Numbered from the stretch's first letter, positions 43,867 to 53,120 are shown. The stretch is DNA of 64,000 nucleotides from an uncultured Caulobacterales bacterium (GCA_937928165.1 CALFVT010000003.1:62001-126000); one strand, 5' to 3'. The notes: generated by a model from the sequence alone, not told the origin. Program-made: numbers and translations.

Positions 43867-44781
43867 ATGAGTTTCAAAGAGTTTTCTGTACTGACTGGCA
43901 TATGTTTTGTCTGGGGTCTTCATTTCATTGTCATGCGCATGACGGTGCAAGATGTGGTCGACCCATTATTTTATGCGGCCATGCGCGTCACCTGTGTGGC
44001 GATTATATTACTTCCCTTTTTGAAATGGCAGGCGGGACAAATGAAATTTATTGTCTTGGGCGGGCTTGGTTATGGCGCGCTGAATTATGCCTTTATGTTT
44101 CCGGCCCTTAAATTTACCACAGCTGCAGCGGCGGCCATAGCCATTGAGCTTTATATGCCCCTGTCGATTATCATGTCCGTTATCTTCCTCAAGGAGCGGA
44201 TTGGGCCTTACCGAATCTTAGGGGTTTCCCTCGCCTTTCTTGGGGTGATCATTTTAGGGCTTTCAAAGCCCGGCGGTGATATTGGCCCATATTTCGCCTT
44301 GGGCATTGCCATGATAGCTTGCTCCGCTTTGGCCGAGTCTATGGGCGCAGTTGGGGTTAAAAAGACAAAAGATGTGCCGCCCTTTACATTATTGGCGTGG
44401 TTCACCTTAATCGGCTCAACCGTTTTATGGCCCCTATCATGGATGATCGAAGACAACCAATTCCGCGTATTTGCCCCGGATACCCGCTGGATATTTCTCG
44501 CCGCTTTGACCTATTCAACCCTATTAGTCTCTCTCTTTGCTCATGCGAGTTATTATTGGCTATTGGGGCGTTTGCCCATGTATAAAGTCGCCTGTTCCGG
44601 CGTTTTGACAACCTCATTTGGCGTTATTTTAGGCATCACAATCCTGGGAGAGCCCATTACAATACATTTCATTATCGGCGGCCTACTCGCAATTATCGGC
44701 GTGATCATTATCTTATGGCGGAATAACGCGCAGCAAGCCCCAGAGCTAGCTCATATCACACCGCTAAATATTGAGCCCTAA
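43867..44781 (+). CDS. EamA/DMT-superfamily transporter
   Basis: A 304-residue inner-membrane protein with ten predicted helices arranged as two five-helix EamA repeats. The first repeat has GICFVWGLHFIVMRM and KFTTAAAAAIAIELYMPL; the second ends with GEPITIHFIIGGLLAIIGVIIIL. The family exports amino acids and other metabolites or acts as a permease; the substrate is not readable. AGAGG precedes the ATG. It is a single gene between the hybrid kinase and the Pro/Glu-repeat protein. Confidence 0.88.
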   Translation: MSFKEFSVLTGICFVWGLHFIVMRMTVQDVVDPLFYAAMRVTCVAIILLPFLKWQAGQMKFIVLGGLGYGALNYAFMFPALKFTTAAAAAIAIELYMPLSIIMSVIFLKERIGPYRILGVSLAFLGVIILGLSKPGGDIGPYFALGIAMIACSALAESMGAVGVKKTKDVPPFTLLAWFTLIGSTVLWPLSWMIEDNQFRVFAPDTRWIFLAALTYSTLLVSLFAHASYYWLLGRLPMYKVACSGVLTTSFGVILGITILGEPITIHFIIGGLLAIIGVIIILWRNNAQQAPELAHITPLNIEP

Positions 44782-44874
44782 ATGACCGGAACGTTACGCA
44801 GTTTTCACCACAAACCACTGTAAAAGCTATTTATCAGGCTTGGATAAAGTCATATCACACCCTAAGAGAGTATT

Positions 44875-44910
44875 ATGACCTTAGGATTCGGGCAAAGAGC
44901 AATAATGTGA
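44875..44910 (+). other. Possible 11-codon leader ORF upstream of the Pro/Glu-repeat protein
   Basis: ATG at 44875 preceded by AAGAGAG opens a short frame of 11 codons (MTLGFGQRAIM). Its TGA overlaps the GTG start of the next gene (44907). The arrangement would couple translation of the GTG-started gene, but so short a frame may be chance. Confidence 0.25.
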
Positions 44911-46730
44911 ATTATCCTGATCCCCGTTTCGATAATTTTCATCCCTATTTATCGCCCGACCCTTGGGCGGATTTTTACGATGATATCGGGCAAAGATGGT
45001 CAAGCGTTATTGGCACCGCCGTTATCACTCATATTTTCCTATTTTTCGTTATCTCATCTAACTTTATTGTCCCCACCCTTAAACCCGAAGAGCCGGAACC
45101 GATTCCCGTTCAAATCGTCACTTTCGGCCCCGCAGAGACTAAAGTAGAGCCCGTACCCGTACCGCAGCCCCCCGCGCCGCCGCCTATCGCAGCCGCCCCG
45201 CCGCCAGCTCAAGCACCACGGGTTAAACCGGCTCCGCCGCCCCCGCCTGCGCCAATTCCTGCGCCAGAACCCATTCCCGAACCTGCGCCAGAACCCATTC
45301 CTGAACCTGTACCGGCCCCTGTTCCTGAGCCTATTCCTGAACCTGAAATCATAGACACGCCGCCTCCACCGCCGCCGCCGCCAGATATATTAGCCAATGA
45401 GGCCAGCCCAGACCCTGTAGCTGAACCAGAGCCTTTGCCAGAACCAGACCCCTTACCCGAGCCTTTACCAGAGCCTATTCCCCTGCCCGAACCAGAGCCT
45501 TTACCAGAGCCTTTACCAGAGCCTATTCCCGAACCTCTACCAGAGCCACTCCCCCCGCAGCCTGAAATTGAAATCTTTGACACGCCCATTCCGCCGCCCC
45601 CTTTACCTGTGCCCGAACCAGAGCCTTTACCCGAGCCAACACCTCTACCGGAGCCCGAAATATTAGAACCCGATGAGCCGCTTGTTAACATACCAACAGA
45701 GGCGCCCGAAGCGCAGCCGGGCCTTGCTACTGAGATCCCCGAGACGGTTATTCCAGAACCTGAACCCGCGCCCATTATTCCGGAGCCTGAAACCGAGCCC
45801 AAACCGGAGATTATTCAGCCCGAAACGCCAATTACGCAAGAGCCGGCACCGCTCGACGCGATTACGCCTGAAGAAATCCTCCCAGAGGAGGAAGACGAAA
45901 TTATTATCACCACGGCTCCGACCATATTGGCCTCTCCTGATGCGCCGAGCACTCAAGAAGAAGAAAAACGAGCTGTGCCTCAATCACAAGCTGCGCCGGT
46001 TATTCGTCCGCAAGGCGGCGAACCCGCGCCTATTGGCGCAGGCGGCGGGCAACCCCAAAGCGGTAACACACGCCCCGCAGCCCGCACCCCATCAGGCGGC
46101 ACGCGGCGGCCAACGCCAGGCGCCAATGGCTGGACATTGAACACAGGCGGCGCTCAAAGCCCCGGCGCGGGCTATGAGGGGCTTAACCTTGATATTCGTT
46201 GCCGCGAGGAAAACCGCACCCATGAAGATTGCCCGGAATATGTGCAGCAAAATCCCGGCCGCAGTACCGATGGTTTTGAAAGCTTTACGCCCCACCGCAA
46301 CACGGCTCGCCCCGCCCCGCCGCCTCGCCGTAATTCCGCCCGTGACTTAACCATTGGCGGCGTTGATACGACCAGTTCAATTAGTGACGCCCAAAGCTTT
46401 TTAGATAGCGCTGGGTTTAGCGGCAATGAACAAGGCCAATCTGGTAATCAAGCTCCTGCACGCCGCGTAAGAGATTTCCTCAATAATCAGCCAGAAGCCC
46501 CCGCATGGCAGCTCAATCAACCTGACCTAACCCTTCCCCCTACCAACGAAGCCATAGGCCAAACGCTACCGCCAGCAAATGGGGCCATAGGCCAAAGATT
46601 GCCATCAAGCGGCGCGGTGAATAATTCAAATAATTGGATTCTGCGCCAACCCATCCCAGCCGAATCAGACGCAGATGAAGAAAAAGAGGACGACGAAGAT
46701 GAGGTGATAAGGCTACCGCAGCAGCCTTAA
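44907..46730 (+). CDS. Membrane-anchored Pro/Glu-repeat protein, TonB/TolA-like architecture
   Basis: A 607-residue protein starting at a GTG. A short cytosolic N-terminus and one membrane segment (about residues 33-56) are followed by a Pro/Glu-rich region (60-310) built on PEPLPEP and PEPIPEP units. A Gly/Pro/Ser-rich linker leads to a conserved-looking segment with C432 and C442 in CREENRTHEDCPEY, and an acidic tail. One anchor, a rigid Pro-rich rod and a periplasmic end resemble TonB and TolA, which span the periplasm, but I see no TonB C-terminal domain. Function unknown. It is convergent with the DegQ-type protease gene. Confidence 0.7.
   Translation: MNYPDPRFDNFHPYLSPDPWADFYDDIGQRWSSVIGTAVITHIFLFFVISSNFIVPTLKPEEPEPIPVQIVTFGPAETKVEPVPVPQPPAPPPIAAAPPPAQAPRVKPAPPPPPAPIPAPEPIPEPAPEPIPEPVPAPVPEPIPEPEIIDTPPPPPPPPDILANEASPDPVAEPEPLPEPDPLPEPLPEPIPLPEPEPLPEPLPEPIPEPLPEPLPPQPEIEIFDTPIPPPPLPVPEPEPLPEPTPLPEPEILEPDEPLVNIPTEAPEAQPGLATEIPETVIPEPEPAPIIPEPETEPKPEIIQPETPITQEPAPLDAITPEEILPEEEDEIIITTAPTILASPDAPSTQEEEKRAVPQSQAAPVIRPQGGEPAPIGAGGGQPQSGNTRPAARTPSGGTRRPTPGANGWTLNTGGAQSPGAGYEGLNLDIRCREENRTHEDCPEYVQQNPGRSTDGFESFTPHRNTARPAPPPRRNSARDLTIGGVDTTSSISDAQSFLDSAGFSGNEQGQSGNQAPARRVRDFLNNQPEAPAWQLNQPDLTLPPTNEAIGQTLPPANGAIGQRLPSSGAVNNSNNWILRQPIPAESDADEEKEDDEDEVIRLPQQP
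45262..45669 (+). repeat. Pro/Glu codon repeat array inside the envelope protein gene
   Basis: Many degenerate 6-21 base units encoding PEPLPEP, PEPIPEP and PLPEPEP. Near-identical DNA stretches such as the unit around 45482-45535 suggest recent slippage or duplication, so the length may vary between strains. The minus strand here gives a long Gly/Ser frame that is only the complement. Confidence 0.7.
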
Positions 46731-46739
46731 AGAAGCTTT

Positions 46740-48161
46740 TTACTGACGCGGCAAAAACCGTGTGGGGATGACGCCGATTTGGCCGCGGCGGTCGATTTTA
46801 ATCTCCCATTCTTCCGGCAAAAGGTCTCCGGTTAAAGCGCTTTCAAGGCCGCGGGTTGAGCTCACCTCTTTATCACCAACGGATAAGATGAGATCACCCG
46901 GGCGAAAGCCGTTCGCCCGCGCCGCACTGCCTCGCCTCACCGTCAAGACCATGACCCCTTTCAGATAAGGATCAAAGCCAAGTTCTTCCCCCAAGGCAGG
47001 GGAAATATTGACCACACTTGCGCCGTCCATTGGGTGATAACCTTCGAGGTCGCGTTCATCACGTTTCGGGTTTTCTTTCGGCAATTCCGCCTTTATGCGC
47101 ACTATGTCTTCACGGTCATTGCGCCAAACTTTGGCCGTAATACTTTCATCGGGCCGCAAGGTCGCGAGTACGAACCGCAGGCCGTTATCATCATTTACGT
47201 CCGTATTGCCGAGAGATAAAATAACATCTCCGGTTTCAAGCCCGGCCCGATCTGCCGGGCCGCCTTTGTAAATTTCATTAATGATCGCCCCGCGCGAGCG
47301 GTCAAGCCCCAGCGCCGCCGCCATGGTCGCATCAACCCCATTGGTCCGCGCACCAATCCACGGGCGAACAATACGTCCTTCGGCAATAGAGCTCTCCACA
47401 GCGCGGGCGACGAGCTTAGCCGGAATGGCAAAACCAATCCCATTAGAGCCGCCTGAGCGGGAGAAGATCGCCGTATTTACCCCAATTAATTCCCCTTGCA
47501 GGTTTACAAGCGCGCCGCCAGAATTACCGGGGTTCACCGCCGCGTCGGTTTGAATAAAAGACGAGCTATCAGAGACATTGGTACGCCCCAAGGCCGAGAC
47601 AATACCGCTGGTGACGGTTTGTCCAACGCCGAAAGGATTCCCTATTGCAAGAACAATATCGCCAATTTCCAAATCATCGCGCTGGGAGATATTTAGGCTG
47701 GGGAGGGCTTCACCTTTGGTATCAATTTTCAGTACCGCCACATCTGTTTCTTTATCTTCGGCAATCACTTCGGCTTCAAATTCACGGCGATCATTGAGCA
47801 CAATGCGCAGCTCATCTGCGCCATTGACCACATGGGCATTGGTCACAATAATGCCGTTACCCCGCACGATCACGCCGCTGCCAAGAGAGTTCTCTAGCCG
47901 TTCTCTAGGGGCGCGGCGAGAGCCGAACATAAAGTCAAAGAAATCATTCCGGCGGCGCTGCACAACGCGGCGGGAGGTAAACACATTCACCACGGCGGGC
48001 GCTGTCTCTTTCACAACTGGCGCATAGGAAAATTGCAGCTGCGCCTGATTATCCGGCACAATACGCTCAACCTGCGCCAAAGGGTCTTTGGCATCCGCGA
48101 GAGTTGATATGCCGGTCAAAAGCGCTGCACTACCGAGAAGAGATATAAATAATCGTTTCAT
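46740..48161 (-). CDS. DegQ/DegP-type periplasmic serine protease with two PDZ domains
   Basis: A 473-residue Do-family protease. A signal peptide covers residues 1-24 (MKRLFISLLGSAALL onward). The catalytic triad is H110 (NAHVV), D140 (ETDVAVLK) and S214 (GNSGGAL), spaced as in DegP. PDZ1 starts near residue 268 (RPWIGARTNGV) and PDZ2 near residue 370. It degrades or refolds damaged envelope proteins. The ATG at 48161 is preferred; a GTG at 48179 adds six residues. No clear sigma-E type promoter was seen. It is convergent with the Pro/Glu-repeat gene. Confidence 0.93.
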   Translation of the reverse strand: MKRLFISLLGSAALLTGISTLADAKDPLAQVERIVPDNQAQLQFSYAPVVKETAPAVVNVFTSRRVVQRRRNDFFDFMFGSRRAPRERLENSLGSGVIVRGNGIIVTNAHVVNGADELRIVLNDRREFEAEVIAEDKETDVAVLKIDTKGEALPSLNISQRDDLEIGDIVLAIGNPFGVGQTVTSGIVSALGRTNVSDSSSFIQTDAAVNPGNSGGALVNLQGELIGVNTAIFSRSGGSNGIGFAIPAKLVARAVESSIAEGRIVRPWIGARTNGVDATMAAALGLDRSRGAIINEIYKGGPADRAGLETGDVILSLGNTDVNDDNGLRFVLATLRPDESITAKVWRNDREDIVRIKAELPKENPKRDERDLEGYHPMDGASVVNISPALGEELGFDPYLKGVMVLTVRRGSAARANGFRPGDLILSVGDKEVSSTRGLESALTGDLLPEEWEIKIDRRGQIGVIPTRFLPRQ

Positions 48162-48191
48162 AACTATAGATTTAAGCACTTCGCGCTAAAT

Positions 48192-48225
48192 AAAAACCCC
48201 CACTTACAGAAAGTGAGGGTTTTTT
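48192..48225 (-). terminator. Bidirectional-looking terminator after the M56 gene
   Basis: A stem with CACTT (48201-48205) and AAGTG (48211-48215), extended by CCC/GGG, is flanked by A5 on the left and T6 on the right. On the minus strand it follows the M56 stop by about 65 bases and precedes the protease start, so it separates the two genes. Confidence 0.8.
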
Positions 48226-48290
48226 CATCTTTTTATAAACAAGCGCTACCATAAGCCGCCTGCCTAGTTTTACATATTACTTTGCGTTTA

Positions 48291-50018
48291 TTATTTCGCA
48301 GCTTCAATCGCGGCTTCGATTTTTTGTTCCATTGTTGCCATATCATCACCGGCGGCTAATGACTCGCGCATCGTAGTTTCCATAATTTTCATCACCTGCT
48401 CGGCTTTTTCAGAACTAACGCCGTCTTCAGTAGGTGAAAATTGAATATCAAACTTATCACTCAAGACGATATCCTCCGCATTAACGCCAAGCTGCGCAGC
48501 CAAGTCTGTCGCCGTCGCGTCATCAATAAGAATTGTGCTATTATTGCCCTTAGCAATGACAGTACTAAACCGCTTAAACGTTTCTTGATCTAGCTCATCG
48601 TTATCTGTCAAACTATTTGAAATGACCACTGTCCTAATACTACCAATTTCCGCATCTTGGCTTATTTTTCCAGAGGATTTAAGTTTGGCAAGAACGTCAT
48701 CAGTTTTATTGCCGTCCGTTTCAACAAATTGGATGACTTGGCCATTGTCTTGATCAATCGTAAATTGTCCGGATGAGCGCGTAATCTTCTCATAGCCTTG
48801 GATGGTTTCAGGGTTAATCTCAGTTTTAATCCCGCTAACTGGGTCAACTTCAAAGGCTTTGACATTATCGCCGATAATATTCACTTCAACCTTACGGTCT
48901 TGAATAACGCCGTTATTTTCACTGCGGCTACGGACAATATGGGTTTCTTGTTTAGCCGAAACGCCGTCACTGGTTTGCGCGCTCGCGGCGGCCGGAACCA
49001 AGCTGATCGGGGCGTTTAAGGCAAATGTACTTGCCATAACAGCTGTAGCTGCTAATCTGTGGCGTAGCTTCTTCATTGTGATTGGGTTTGACAAAGTCAT
49101 AAGTCTCTCCTTTAGAGGGTGATGGATAGTCAAAGCCAATGCAGGCGCAGAGTTTCGGGGTGCGATCCGTTTCTGCGCCTGCAGGGCGGCTTTGATGAGG
49201 GTTTGCGCATAGGCGCGGCTATTGGCAATATTGCCATTTGCGGAATGATCCACAAAATTTTCGAGTGGGTAATTTAAAACTGTCGCATCACACGCCGCTT
49301 CTTGATCGGCGCGGAAATAGCGCGCCGCATAGTGAATAAGCGGATTCGGCCAATTTGCAGCCCGTAGTCCAAGGGCGGCCAATGATGCATATAAATCCCC
49401 GCGCTTTACATGAGATAGCTCATGAAGAAGTGCATAGCGCTGCTCTTGAGGGGTGAACGCCGTTTCAAAATCAAACGGTAATATAATATGCGGGCGAATG
49501 ACCCCTGCGACTAATGGGCCCGGCGCATCCGGGCTTAGAGTAATTTTAGGCGCTGTCTTAAGGCCGAGCGTCTTGACCATAAGAACATAAGTCTGCTGTA
49601 AGCTTGGGGAAGCTGCTTGTGCATGGTTAAGCCAAATTTTAACACTAAGGTTTTGGCGATATAATTGCCGCGTTATAAATATGACTGCGCCTATACCCCA
49701 AAGAGCGGTCAATATTCCGGCCCCATGAGATGTCCATAATGATGAAATAGATGATAAATTTGTTTGCGGCATTGCCGTCAATATCGCCTGGGCCGTGAAA
49801 GCTTCTGAGGCGGCACTGGGCGGCGGCGGCGCATTCAGCCACGCCAATTCAACCGGGGGCATAAACACCCTTAAAACCGGTAAAGACCATAAGCAATAGG
49901 CGGCTTTTGCGCCAAATCTACGCGCAAAAGGGCGGCGTATCAACAAAATAAATGCCGTTAATATCGCGACAGATAATATCGTCTGCCCGGCCCATATTTG
50001 GAAAACGCTTAACGTCAT
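48291..50018 (-). CDS. BlaR1/MecR1-like M56 membrane metallopeptidase
   Basis: A 575-residue protein. Membrane segments at about residues 8-28, 42-54 and 100-118 precede an M56 zinc-protease domain with HELSH at 199-203 and an E in DQEAACDATVL. A fourth hydrophobic stretch lies near residue 325. The last 240 residues are a hydrophilic periplasmic sensor with no penicillin-binding domain, so a beta-lactam signal is unlikely. M56 sensors cleave their cognate BlaI repressor on signal. It overlaps the BlaI-type gene by 4 bases. Confidence 0.85.
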   Translation of the reverse strand: MTLSVFQIWAGQTILSVAILTAFILLIRRPFARRFGAKAAYCLWSLPVLRVFMPPVELAWLNAPPPPSAASEAFTAQAILTAMPQTNLSSISSLWTSHGAGILTALWGIGAVIFITRQLYRQNLSVKIWLNHAQAASPSLQQTYVLMVKTLGLKTAPKITLSPDAPGPLVAGVIRPHIILPFDFETAFTPQEQRYALLHELSHVKRGDLYASLAALGLRAANWPNPLIHYAARYFRADQEAACDATVLNYPLENFVDHSANGNIANSRAYAQTLIKAALQAQKRIAPRNSAPALALTIHHPLKERLMTLSNPITMKKLRHRLAATAVMASTFALNAPISLVPAAASAQTSDGVSAKQETHIVRSRSENNGVIQDRKVEVNIIGDNVKAFEVDPVSGIKTEINPETIQGYEKITRSSGQFTIDQDNGQVIQFVETDGNKTDDVLAKLKSSGKISQDAEIGSIRTVVISNSLTDNDELDQETFKRFSTVIAKGNNSTILIDDATATDLAAQLGVNAEDIVLSDKFDIQFSPTEDGVSSEKAEQVMKIMETTMRESLAAGDDMATMEQKIEAAIEAAK

Positions 50019-50383
50019 GCTTTTAACCCCTTAACAATCGCCTCTAGCTCTGCGATATCCTTATCGCTTAAAGCTTTACTCTCCGCCAGCTGCGCGACGA
50101 GCGGCGCGGCTCGGCCCCCAAATAATTTATCGACAAAACGCGCCGCCGCTTTGCCGACATAAATATCTCGCTCTATTAGCGGTCTATATAAAAATCTTCG
50201 CCCCTCTTTTTCAGTGCTTAAGGCGTTTTTTTCCACAAGACGCGCTAATAGAGTTTTAACCGTCCGGATGTTCCAGTCTTTATCCCCCGCCAAAGCCGCC
50301 GCGACGTCGGTAGCTGCAATAGGTGCATGGAGCCATACAACTTCCATAACGTCAAGTTCTGCTTGGGATATGCGTAATGACAT
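50015..50383 (-). CDS. BlaI/MecI/CopY-family repressor
   Basis: A 122-residue winged-helix repressor: ISQAELDVMEVVWLHAPIAATDV and WNIRTVKTLLARLVEKNALSTEKEGRRFLYRPLI are family hallmarks. The C-terminal part is the dimerisation and cleavage region. AAGGAAG precedes the ATG. An operator-like CTACA-2-TGTAG lies 16 bases upstream. It is the first gene of the repressor-protease pair and is expected to repress its own operon and targets elsewhere. Confidence 0.92.
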   Translation of the reverse strand: MSLRISQAELDVMEVVWLHAPIAATDVAAALAGDKDWNIRTVKTLLARLVEKNALSTEKEGRRFLYRPLIERDIYVGKAAARFVDKLFGGRAAPLVAQLAESKALSDKDIAELEAIVKGLKA

Positions 50384-50398
50384 AAAACTTCCTTTCGA

Positions 50399-50436
50399 CT
50401 ACATGTGTAGTTATACAAGACTACATTCGTGGTCAA
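50399..50436 (-). promoter_or_regulatory. Promoter and BlaI-type operator of the repressor-M56 operon
   Basis: On the minus strand TTGACC (50436-50431) and TATAAC (50415-50410) form a promoter with a short 15-base spacer. CTACA (50399-50403) and TGTAG (50406-50410) form an inverted repeat overlapping the -10, matching the TACAnnTGTA core used by BlaI-type repressors. A weaker copy (CTACATTCGTGG) starts at 50421. Confidence 0.65.
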
Positions 50437-50468
50437 CCAAAGAAATATTAAAGATTTGTCAGATAAGT

Positions 50469-51614
50469 TTAAGCGCCCAAATGAGCCTTAATCCGCTCAA
50501 TAAACCGCGCCATATCATTATCGCTGACAAAGAGATGCGGCGTCACACGCATGAAATCCCCGCGAATAGAGACATAGATGTTTTCCGCCGCAAGCCGCGC
50601 GAGAATATCTTCGGGCGGCGCTTTGGGAAAGGCCACGCCGAGGTAATGCGGGGAGCGGATCGCCGCCGCCATCGGCCTTAGGCCCATAGCCGTTAACTGC
50701 CCCGCGAGGTGATTTGTTTTCACCCGCAAACTTTCCGCAATATTTTCAACGCCCCAATCCAAAACCTGCGTTAAGGCCGCGCTTACCCCGCCGAGCAGGG
50801 CCGGATTGGCTTTCTCCCCCATATCATAACGCAGCGCCCCGGGTTGATAGTCATCAACATAGTCAGTCAGCTTGGAGAAATTTTCACTGCCCTTTCGGTT
50901 CATCCAGTTAAATTCCATTGGGCGGCCATCATGCCATTTGGGGTCTACATAAAGAAAGGCGGAGGTATAAGGCCCCATCATCCATTTATAACTGGCGGCC
51001 ACGGCAAAATCGGGCCGCACCGCCTGCGCATCAAAGGGGAGCGCGCCAAGGGATTGGGTTAAATCTAGCACCAGAGCCGCGCCGATTTTATCCGCCGCCG
51101 CCCGTACCGCCATCAAGTCGAGCACCTCTCCATTGGCCCAATGCATATGGGCCGTAGCGATAATAGCGGTGTTCTCCGTAATGGCCCCCAGCACCGCATC
51201 GCTCCATGTGCCGCCGTCTTTTGGATAGCTTAATGTTCGCACCGCCGCGCCGCGCTGCGCCGCCAAATCTCGCCATGGGTAAATATTTGACGGGAACTGG
51301 GCATCGAGCACCAATATCTCTTGACCTGCCGTTATAGGCAAGTTGTTCGTCGCCGTTTGTATGCCGTAGCTGACGGAATTTATAATCGCAATATTTTGCG
51401 CCTCTGTATGAAACACCTGCGCCGCAAGGGCGCGCGCTTTTTCCGAAATGGAGAAAAAATCATCCGGCGTGAATGTCCAAGGCCGTACTTTCGAGGCCGT
51501 ACCCGCTTGCATCGCCGCCGTCACATCATACATCAGCGGGGACATATAAGCCGTATTTAAATAGGCCACGTCATCCGGAATATCAAACAAATGCCGCTGG
51601 TTCGGGATTATCAT
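50469..51614 (-). CDS. Class V aminotransferase-fold PLP enzyme
   Basis: A 381-residue PLP enzyme of the NifS/kynureninase/isopenicillin-epimerase group. The predicted Schiff-base lysine is in AASYKWMMGP, preceded by the D-x-TQSLGALPFD block. I chose the ATG at 51614 for its upstream CGAGG; an earlier frame start at 51692 adds 26 residues with no support. The closest generic label is aminotransferase class V family protein. A kynureninase role is possible given kynA elsewhere in the window, but nothing specific shows it. Confidence 0.85.
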   Translation of the reverse strand: MIIPNQRHLFDIPDDVAYLNTAYMSPLMYDVTAAMQAGTASKVRPWTFTPDDFFSISEKARALAAQVFHTEAQNIAIINSVSYGIQTATNNLPITAGQEILVLDAQFPSNIYPWRDLAAQRGAAVRTLSYPKDGGTWSDAVLGAITENTAIIATAHMHWANGEVLDLMAVRAAADKIGAALVLDLTQSLGALPFDAQAVRPDFAVAASYKWMMGPYTSAFLYVDPKWHDGRPMEFNWMNRKGSENFSKLTDYVDDYQPGALRYDMGEKANPALLGGVSAALTQVLDWGVENIAESLRVKTNHLAGQLTAMGLRPMAAAIRSPHYLGVAFPKAPPEDILARLAAENIYVSIRGDFMRVTPHLFVSDNDMARFIERIKAHLGA

Positions 51615-51722
51615 AAACGCCTCGGATGGTGTGAATTTATAATCTACTCCAGCCGCCAAAAATGGCAATGGCCGCGTATTAAATCTGTTCACAAATTTTA
51701 TGATATGCGTTGAAATATGAAA

Positions 51723-52399
51723 TCAAAACCCCAATGCACTCATCATGAAAACTGACACAACATAATAGACTATAAATCGTTGAGGCCAACTTTGTTTATT
51801 GAATTGAACATTCAGCAAGCTTAAAATGAAGTGTTGAAACGCCTTCGCGAGAATTATGGCAGACATTATGTGAAGAAATGTTACGACTATTTTTTCGGTT
51901 AGATTATTGAATAAATTTTCAAACAAAACCAGGCTTAAGACAATAAACCCTGATGATATCAAAAACAGCCTGTTACCTGTGATAATGTTAACTTTAGCTA
52001 AAAAACCAGTCTTATAAGACTCCTTTAGGCCGTTCAAAAATTGCTGCACCCAAGGGTCGACCGTGATTAATAAAATTGCACCTAATACGGCTATTAATTG
52101 CACTGAAAAATTTGAAGTTTTGAAATATAATTTATCTATCGCCGTTACAAAGCTTGAAAACTGCAAGTAGCCTAAGACCATAAAAACAAGCCAAACACCC
52201 CAAAAACAATATTTTGAAATCTATTGAGTACCGATATGCCGTCACGGTCAACCGTCTGTAAATGTCTGGGAAAAATATAAACAATGGCAGCTACAAGCAG
52301 TTTTGCCGTAATATAACCTATAACGATAATAATCATCGCAAGGGCAGGACTTTGCATGTGCAAAGGTAAAACCCCGATAATATCGTAAATGCCATCCAT
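51723..52399 (-). pseudogene. Membrane protein gene apparently split by a frameshift
   Basis: Two adjacent frames encode hydrophobic parts: residues 1-75 from ATG 52399 and a 152-residue part from ATG 52181, overlapping by 10 bases. If the frame shifts by -1 at the TTTTTGGGG run near 52198-52206, the joined protein reads RFQNIVFWGVWLVFMVLGYL across the junction, a continuous membrane helix, giving about 235 residues with six or more membrane segments. I therefore think it is one gene with a frameshift (mutation, sequencing error or programmed slip), although two overlapping small genes are possible. No family recognised. The DNA is visibly more AT-rich than its neighbours. Confidence 0.5.
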
Positions 52400-52483
52400 A
52401 ACCTGACAATCATACAGGTTTTATAATATGTCTAGCTAAACCTTTAGAGGCGAGAGCTTTGTAAATGAGGTCCTCTACTCGCC

Positions 52484-52942
52484 CTAGCGTTTCACAGGCG
52501 AGGCGGGCAGGCCGTTAAAGATGGGATCGAGATAGCGCTTACGGGCGGCTTCGTCCCAGCCGCGCACGTTTTTAATACAAAAACGGGCGATTTCCGGCGG
52601 CTGGCCTTTGCGCGCACGCTGGGCTTCGGCCCGTTCAAAGGCTTTAAGCTCGCGCATAGAGGTGGCAGAGCCGCGTGTGCAGCTTTGGACAAGATCGCGC
52701 GGGGTCTGCGGATTCACTTGGATAAATTCCGTGCGGTTATAGGCCTTATAATTCACCGATGCCCGGTCCCCTTGGAGATATTTAGTAAACACCATGCGGC
52801 GGTAATTTGGATTATCCGACGGCCCGCTTTCAATCAGCAAAACGGGACTAACAGGCGCATCCTGCGCCGCAGCCACGCCGGTGACACCGGCCATAATAGA
52901 TAAAGATATAAGCCCGATAAAGCCTGTGCGTAATGTTAACAT
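52484..52942 (-). CDS. Small secreted protein of unknown function
   Basis: A 152-residue protein from the ATG at 52942, with AAGGG upstream. A signal peptide ends near VAAAQDAPV (about residue 27). The mature part has two cysteines (SCTRG and RFCIK) that may form a disulfide, and conserved-looking WDEAARKRYLDPIF near the end. I do not recognise a family. It lies downstream of the rpoA-rplQ terminator on the same strand, so it has its own promoter. Confidence 0.65.
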   Translation of the reverse strand: MLTLRTGFIGLISLSIMAGVTGVAAAQDAPVSPVLLIESGPSDNPNYRRMVFTKYLQGDRASVNYKAYNRTEFIQVNPQTPRDLVQSCTRGSATSMRELKAFERAEAQRARKGQPPEIARFCIKNVRGWDEAARKRYLDPIFNGLPASPVKR

Positions 52943-53053
52943 CGTGATTGACCCTTGCCTCACTTTATAATTTACGCCCCGAATTATGCAATTTTAAAGC
53001 CAATTCGCCGCGGGGTGTCAAATTAAGAACACAGATAGAGCCAGCTATAGATG

Positions 53054-53088
53054 TAAAAAACCCGCCAAGGCGCAGGGCCAAAGCGGGT
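53054..53088 (-). terminator. Rho-independent terminator of the ribosomal superoperon
   Basis: On the minus strand ACCCGC (53088-53083) pairs with GCGGG(T) (53065-53060) around a loop, followed by a T6 run (53060-53055). It lies 33 bases after the rplQ stop and ends the S10-spc-alpha transcript. Confidence 0.85.
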
Positions 53089-53120
53089 GATTATAAGGGT
53101 CAATAAGAGCAGAAAAGCGT

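Noticed and set aside
45209-45802. Long Gly/Ser-rich open frame on the minus strand
   Set aside because: It is the complement of Pro/Glu codon repeats in the plus-strand envelope protein; low complexity, no start signal or family.
50469-51614. Assignment as kynureninase because kynA is in the window
   Set aside because: No kynureninase-specific motif could be picked out, and kynA is about 34 kb away.
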